Of a DNA stretch of 64,000 nt, positions 60,656-64,000 are shown in pieces. Both the position numbers and the translations under genes were made by a program. This stretch comes from Trichopria drosophilae. Its lineage: Eukaryota; Arthropoda; Insecta; Hymenoptera; Diapriidae. Below the pieces are notes generated by a model. That model did no database searches. It had not been told where the DNA came from and was given only the letters and a program-made list of their open reading frames with translations. Location of the stretch: NCBI GenBank assembly GCA_030407085.1, contig CM059582.1, positions 69,893,501 to 69,957,500 of the forward strand. Direction: 5' to 3'. The number at the start of each line of letters is the position of its first letter. Within the stretch, counting starts at the first letter, position 1.

Positions 60656-60859
60656 ACAGCACTCCTGAGGGAAGTCCCAGAGTCACCTTTCGAAATGATT
60701 AGATTTCAAAAATTGGACGGGGAGAGATTGAGTCTTTATCCAAATTTAGATTATCGGCAACTGTACAATGCACTTACGCAATTGGTAGACGTAACATCAA
60801 TGATACACGTCGGACTGCAAGGTTTATATGAATTGATTAATATCCTTATTTGTAGATAA
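60656..60859 (+). CDS. Possible exon of an unidentified gene
   Basis: After an acceptor-like GGTTATTCCACAG the frame reads LLREVPESPFEMIRFQKLDG, then LYPNLDYRQLYNALTQLVDV and SMIHVGLQGLYELI. The composition is typical of a globular host protein and unlike the repeats around it. GGTTTATATG inside could be a weak donor; otherwise it ends at the TAG at 60857. I cannot name the family. It may be a host exon in a large intron-rich gene or an unrecognised element. Confidence 0.35.
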   Translation, partial: TALLREVPESPFEMIRFQKLDGERLSLYPNLDYRQLYNALTQLVDVTSMIHVGLQGLYELINILICR

Positions 60860-61514
60860 CAATTCTATGAAGCTTTTATTTTTACTATATAATCGATAAG
60901 CGAAATTGCTAATTTTTACCTAACATCGTTCAAATAATACGTTCACTTTCCGATCGATATCTTATTGGAGTCTGATTATGATATTCTCTTCTCTTATAAA
61001 ATTCTCAATTTACTAAAAAAATGTTTGTTAGCTTTCTCTTTTTTTTTTAAAGAATGGCAAAATGCAATGCGTACCTGAGAAGCATAAGGTACCGTATGCC
61101 GCTCGTATGCAGGTTATCGATTAAAACCCTAATATCTTACAGCACAAATGACATTCTTCAATCACTACTTCTATCATCCCTTTTTAGGAATTGGACTGTT
61201 GTATTCCTTACTGTTTCAATAACGAGTATATCCAGTTTCGCAACAATTTATAGTCATTTACTGTTGTAAAACTGTATTTTAATTATCGCTCGATGATTAG
61301 ACAGGCGTCCTCGGTACAAATTTCTTCGTTCGACGCTCAACGATACAGAGTTTGGCGGCGCACAGGCGCTCAAAGATTATGCATCATGCGATATCAATAA
61401 ACATACCGTCCGTCTAAGAAACTAAACGTAATTAATCCAAAGAAAACTGACATGCTAAGTTGAAATTTAATTGTGTTATAGGCCATTTGCAGATGAACTT
61501 AGTGGAATGTGTGA
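60860..61514. other. Unassigned
   Basis: No gene recognised. The ORF at 61054-61269 follows a pyrimidine run and AAAG, but the peptide has no feature I can place. Confidence 0.4.
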
Positions 61515-62010
61515 TTAGTATATGTACAAATCCATCTCGATCTGAGTAACATTCGAGGACAAGCGCCAAATCCTATTTGATTGGGGCAGATTGTCGCTAC
61601 ACATGTCGACAGTCTGCTCGACACGGGACGGTGTAGTTAAAGTAGACCATTTCGATCGATGTTGGCAGGATCTTATGCAGTCTCTCGACGAGCACATCTA
61701 CAACAAATCCATTCATTGCCGAGTAATTTCGTACCGTGAAGAACGATTGACTAAGAAGTGAGTCCTGAACGGTGATGGTGCGGTGATGAACGGGCCACTC
61801 ATAAGGAAGTGCGTGAGTATCAATTCTTTGAGGTACTCCATATCTTCATGCAAAGCATTAAGCCGTGGCAAATTCATTCACGCTTCGATGCCAGATATGA
61901 ACGTAACGAGCTCTGTAAATGTTGGTGTGCGAGGATCTAAAATACGCTTGAAGGCATTTATCCCGGCTTCCAACAGCCTCCCAAAATGCAGAGCAAAATA
62001 AATCGTAAGC
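61515..62010 (-). pseudogene. Second BEL/Pao integrase/C-terminal fragment
   Basis: The minus-strand translation has HFGRLLEAGINAFKRILDPR and TFTELVTFISGIEA (the catalytic-Glu region and the following helix of BEL/Pao integrase, normally HFGGLWEAGVK... and IEA-LNSRPL). After a gap it continues with QHRSKW...PSRVEQTVDM...PQSNRIW, the terminal region also seen in the copy at 57870-57970. A stop lies in IEA*MN and part of the middle is missing. It is antisense to the larger BEL/Pao copy. Confidence 0.7.
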
Positions 62011-62312
62011 GTTATCACGGAAATATGATGCCGTGTTACTTCAGGAGGTAATATGTGTACTGCTTTTTAAGTAAAGTTTTCTAATCAGTGCATTAACTTT
62101 GCCAATACTCAAGCTCAAGGGGAGCAAAAACCGAAATTGAACGGATCTGCGTAATTAATTTGGCTAATACAACTGCGCCACAGACTTCGAGGCGCGATAT
62201 ATTCTGCTACTTGAGCAAAGCAGCGAGAGTTCTCGTGGTAAGCAGGTCGACTTGGAATACGATAGACGGCCTTGTATTTTCCCACTCTCCAATCATTCTT
62301 CACTCTTATCTA

Positions 62313-62459
62313 ATTTTTCTTCAGCTCCTTTCTCACTACGTACACTAATGACCATCTTTGTACCACTAAAATCCATTTTAGATACCTATTTTTATATACT
62401 TTAAATTTTCTCCTCTCTTTATAACCTAATATTTGTACAGGATAAAACAATGCCTCATT
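62313..62459 (-). pseudogene. LINE C-terminal remnant
   Basis: The minus frame reads NEALFYPVQILGYKERRKFK, then RYLKWILVVQRWSLVYVVRK. This resembles the post-RT region of many hymenopteran LINEs (LLYGAEIWGWKE...I...RYLRW-LG). Only about 49 codons; the surroundings are too decayed to extend it. Confidence 0.5.
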
Positions 62460-64000
62460 ACTATATTGTCCAATAACTTCAAACTTCGTTTCAAAATCCC
62501 CCTAAAATTTTCTCTCTCCATAATTCCATACGCAAAGTATTGCAACTCTCTACTTTCTCACCGTCTCATTTCTCCTCCTTCTATCCACGGCATATTTCTA
62601 ATTCTGTCCAATCCTACTGATTTTTCATTTCATAACTTCCTCATTTAATTCTGAATATCTTTTTAACTTAACTTTCTTTCTTATTTTCTTTTTACTGTTA
62701 ATCACCTTTCCTCTCCACTTTTATTTTCATTTGTTCCTCCCATGGTCCCTATAAAATTTTCTAACCACGCCTTCATCCAAATATCCTTACTCACATACTC
62801 GTTTTTCTTTTTTCCCTCATTTATAAACTATCACACCTGTATTCATGTTCTATGCCTATTTTCTCCATGTTCTTTTATTTTCTTTCTTTCTTTTCACACG
62901 TTACTCAATATGCTCTCCTCCATTTTATGACTTTACCGTGGTTTATCACCATAGGTACCAGCCTACATTTTTCTATTCCTTTTCCGTTTTACCTTTATTG
63001 CTGCTCTTATCCCTTTCTCAAATTCCTCGGTATCAATTTCCTAGAAAACGAGCTATGTTCTTCATCTTCCACATCATCATCCTCTTTCCCACGAGTTTCC
63101 CAAATATACAATATTTGATTGATACAATATTTGATTCCGTTCTACATTCGACTTCCATTTGCTTCACATTTCCCAACGCCTGACAATTTACTATTCCCAA
63201 GACTATGACTGTTCTTCCTCCCACTTACTCATACGTCAATACCCATTCCTTATTACCTTTCTTTCATTTTTAACAAAACTTTAACTTACTTATTTACAAC
63301 CCTATCATTGCACCTTCTTTCCTTGTAATTTTCTCTGTTTCGTTTCCCTTCCTGCATACCACATCTGTCCTCTCTTCTTATTGTAGTCTTAAAATCCCCC
63401 ATCACCAATAAATTATGTTTCCCACTGTCTTTTAGCATTTTTATCAAATTTTGTAATCCTTATTTTCTCCATTCCTAATTATACATTACAATAAATAAAA
63501 TAAACATTCATTTTTTTTCAATTTTTATCTCTCTTCCCTGTATTCACTCCATTTCGTCAAATGGCACTTCCTAGCCAGTACTCCCGTAGTTTTTCCATCT
63601 TTAATTCTTCCTTTGTAATACCCCTTATTAGCCGACTGTCATTCCATTTCCATCCTTCATTTTTTCCATTCATTTTCTTCTGCCCACAGTTCTGAAAACA
63701 TAGTATCAACTAATCTCTTTCTAAAATACAGAAATCTTCATCATTCTTTCTTCACCTAACAACATTCAATTAGTTTTATCCCACACTGTTGATTTCAGGA
63801 GGTTTTATTTTATTATTTCTATTAAACTTCTTACACCCCTCCCTTCTTTTCACTCTCCTCTTTCGTGTGCACGGCTCTAAAATATTATTTTCAATTATAT
63901 ATTCCGGCTCCTCATCCCATACATCCGCGTTCCCATCGACCGAACAGTACTTTTACATATTTCACTTTCTCTCGAATGATTAGTGTATCACTTTAAAACC
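62460..64000. other. Pyrimidine-rich stretch, probably antisense LINE remnant
   Basis: The plus strand is strongly T+C rich, so the minus strand is A+G rich, as in Lys/Glu-rich LINE coding sequence. Short ORFs here on the plus strand (62433-63183, 63789-63983) are composition artefacts. I cannot identify a domain beyond 62313-62459. Confidence 0.4.

Overview
The window looks like AT-rich, intergenic insect DNA, packed with mobile elements. A hymenopteran such as an ant or wasp is my best guess, but nothing here fixes the species. Spliced genes with GT-AG introns, several retroelement classes, many long-hairpin MITEs and a Polinton fragment make it clearly eukaryotic. I see no rRNA, CRISPR array or bacterial-style operon, and no host gene I can name.

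Layout. 1-10962 is bounded by about 270-290 bp inverted repeats; inside are degenerate tandem arrays, nested palindromic MITEs and an unidentified GC-richer ORF block (7960-8807). 11.3-17.4 kb holds a Copia scrap, antisense LINE endonuclease pieces split by a GC-rich insert, and a 5'-truncated sense LINE (14655-17241) inserted into a hairpin MITE with a 14-bp target duplication. A tyrosine-recombinase scrap and palindromic MITEs follow to about 22 kb.

22373-36541 reads as one large DNA transposon. Short inverted ends (CCCAGATAGCAA...) flank three minus-strand genes in a row: a TNP2/CACTA-like transposase with one frameshift (30208-28035), an apparently intact five-exon DUF4806-like gene (27710-26000), and a SWIM zinc-finger gene with a premature stop (25919-25233). 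The 30.4-35.6 kb part is heavily duplicated and inverted. Next to it, 36.5-40.3 kb carries pieces of a second DUF4806-like plus SWIM pair, broken by a palindromic MITE. A shortened inverted copy of that locus lies at 20.55-21.09 kb.

40.2-41.2 kb is a 243-bp satellite. 41.6-43.2 kb is a Polinton/Maverick fragment (adenain-like protease and packaging ATPase). 45.9-47.4 kb has unidentified possible exons. 48.3-50.4 kb is a decayed transposase of a little-described invertebrate family, beside a 141-bp repeat. A head-to-head pair of nearly identical Penelope-like elements with GIY-YIG endonuclease (50443-54254) has inserted into its 5' end. 55.1-58.2 kb is a decayed BEL/Pao pol, 61.5-62.0 kb a second antisense BEL/Pao piece, and the last 1.7 kb is pyrimidine-rich with an antisense LINE scrap.

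Functionally this is a graveyard with a few fresh layers. The least decayed units are the DUF4806-like gene and the sense-strand Penelope copy. The three-gene transposon and its broken relative are the most informative pieces.
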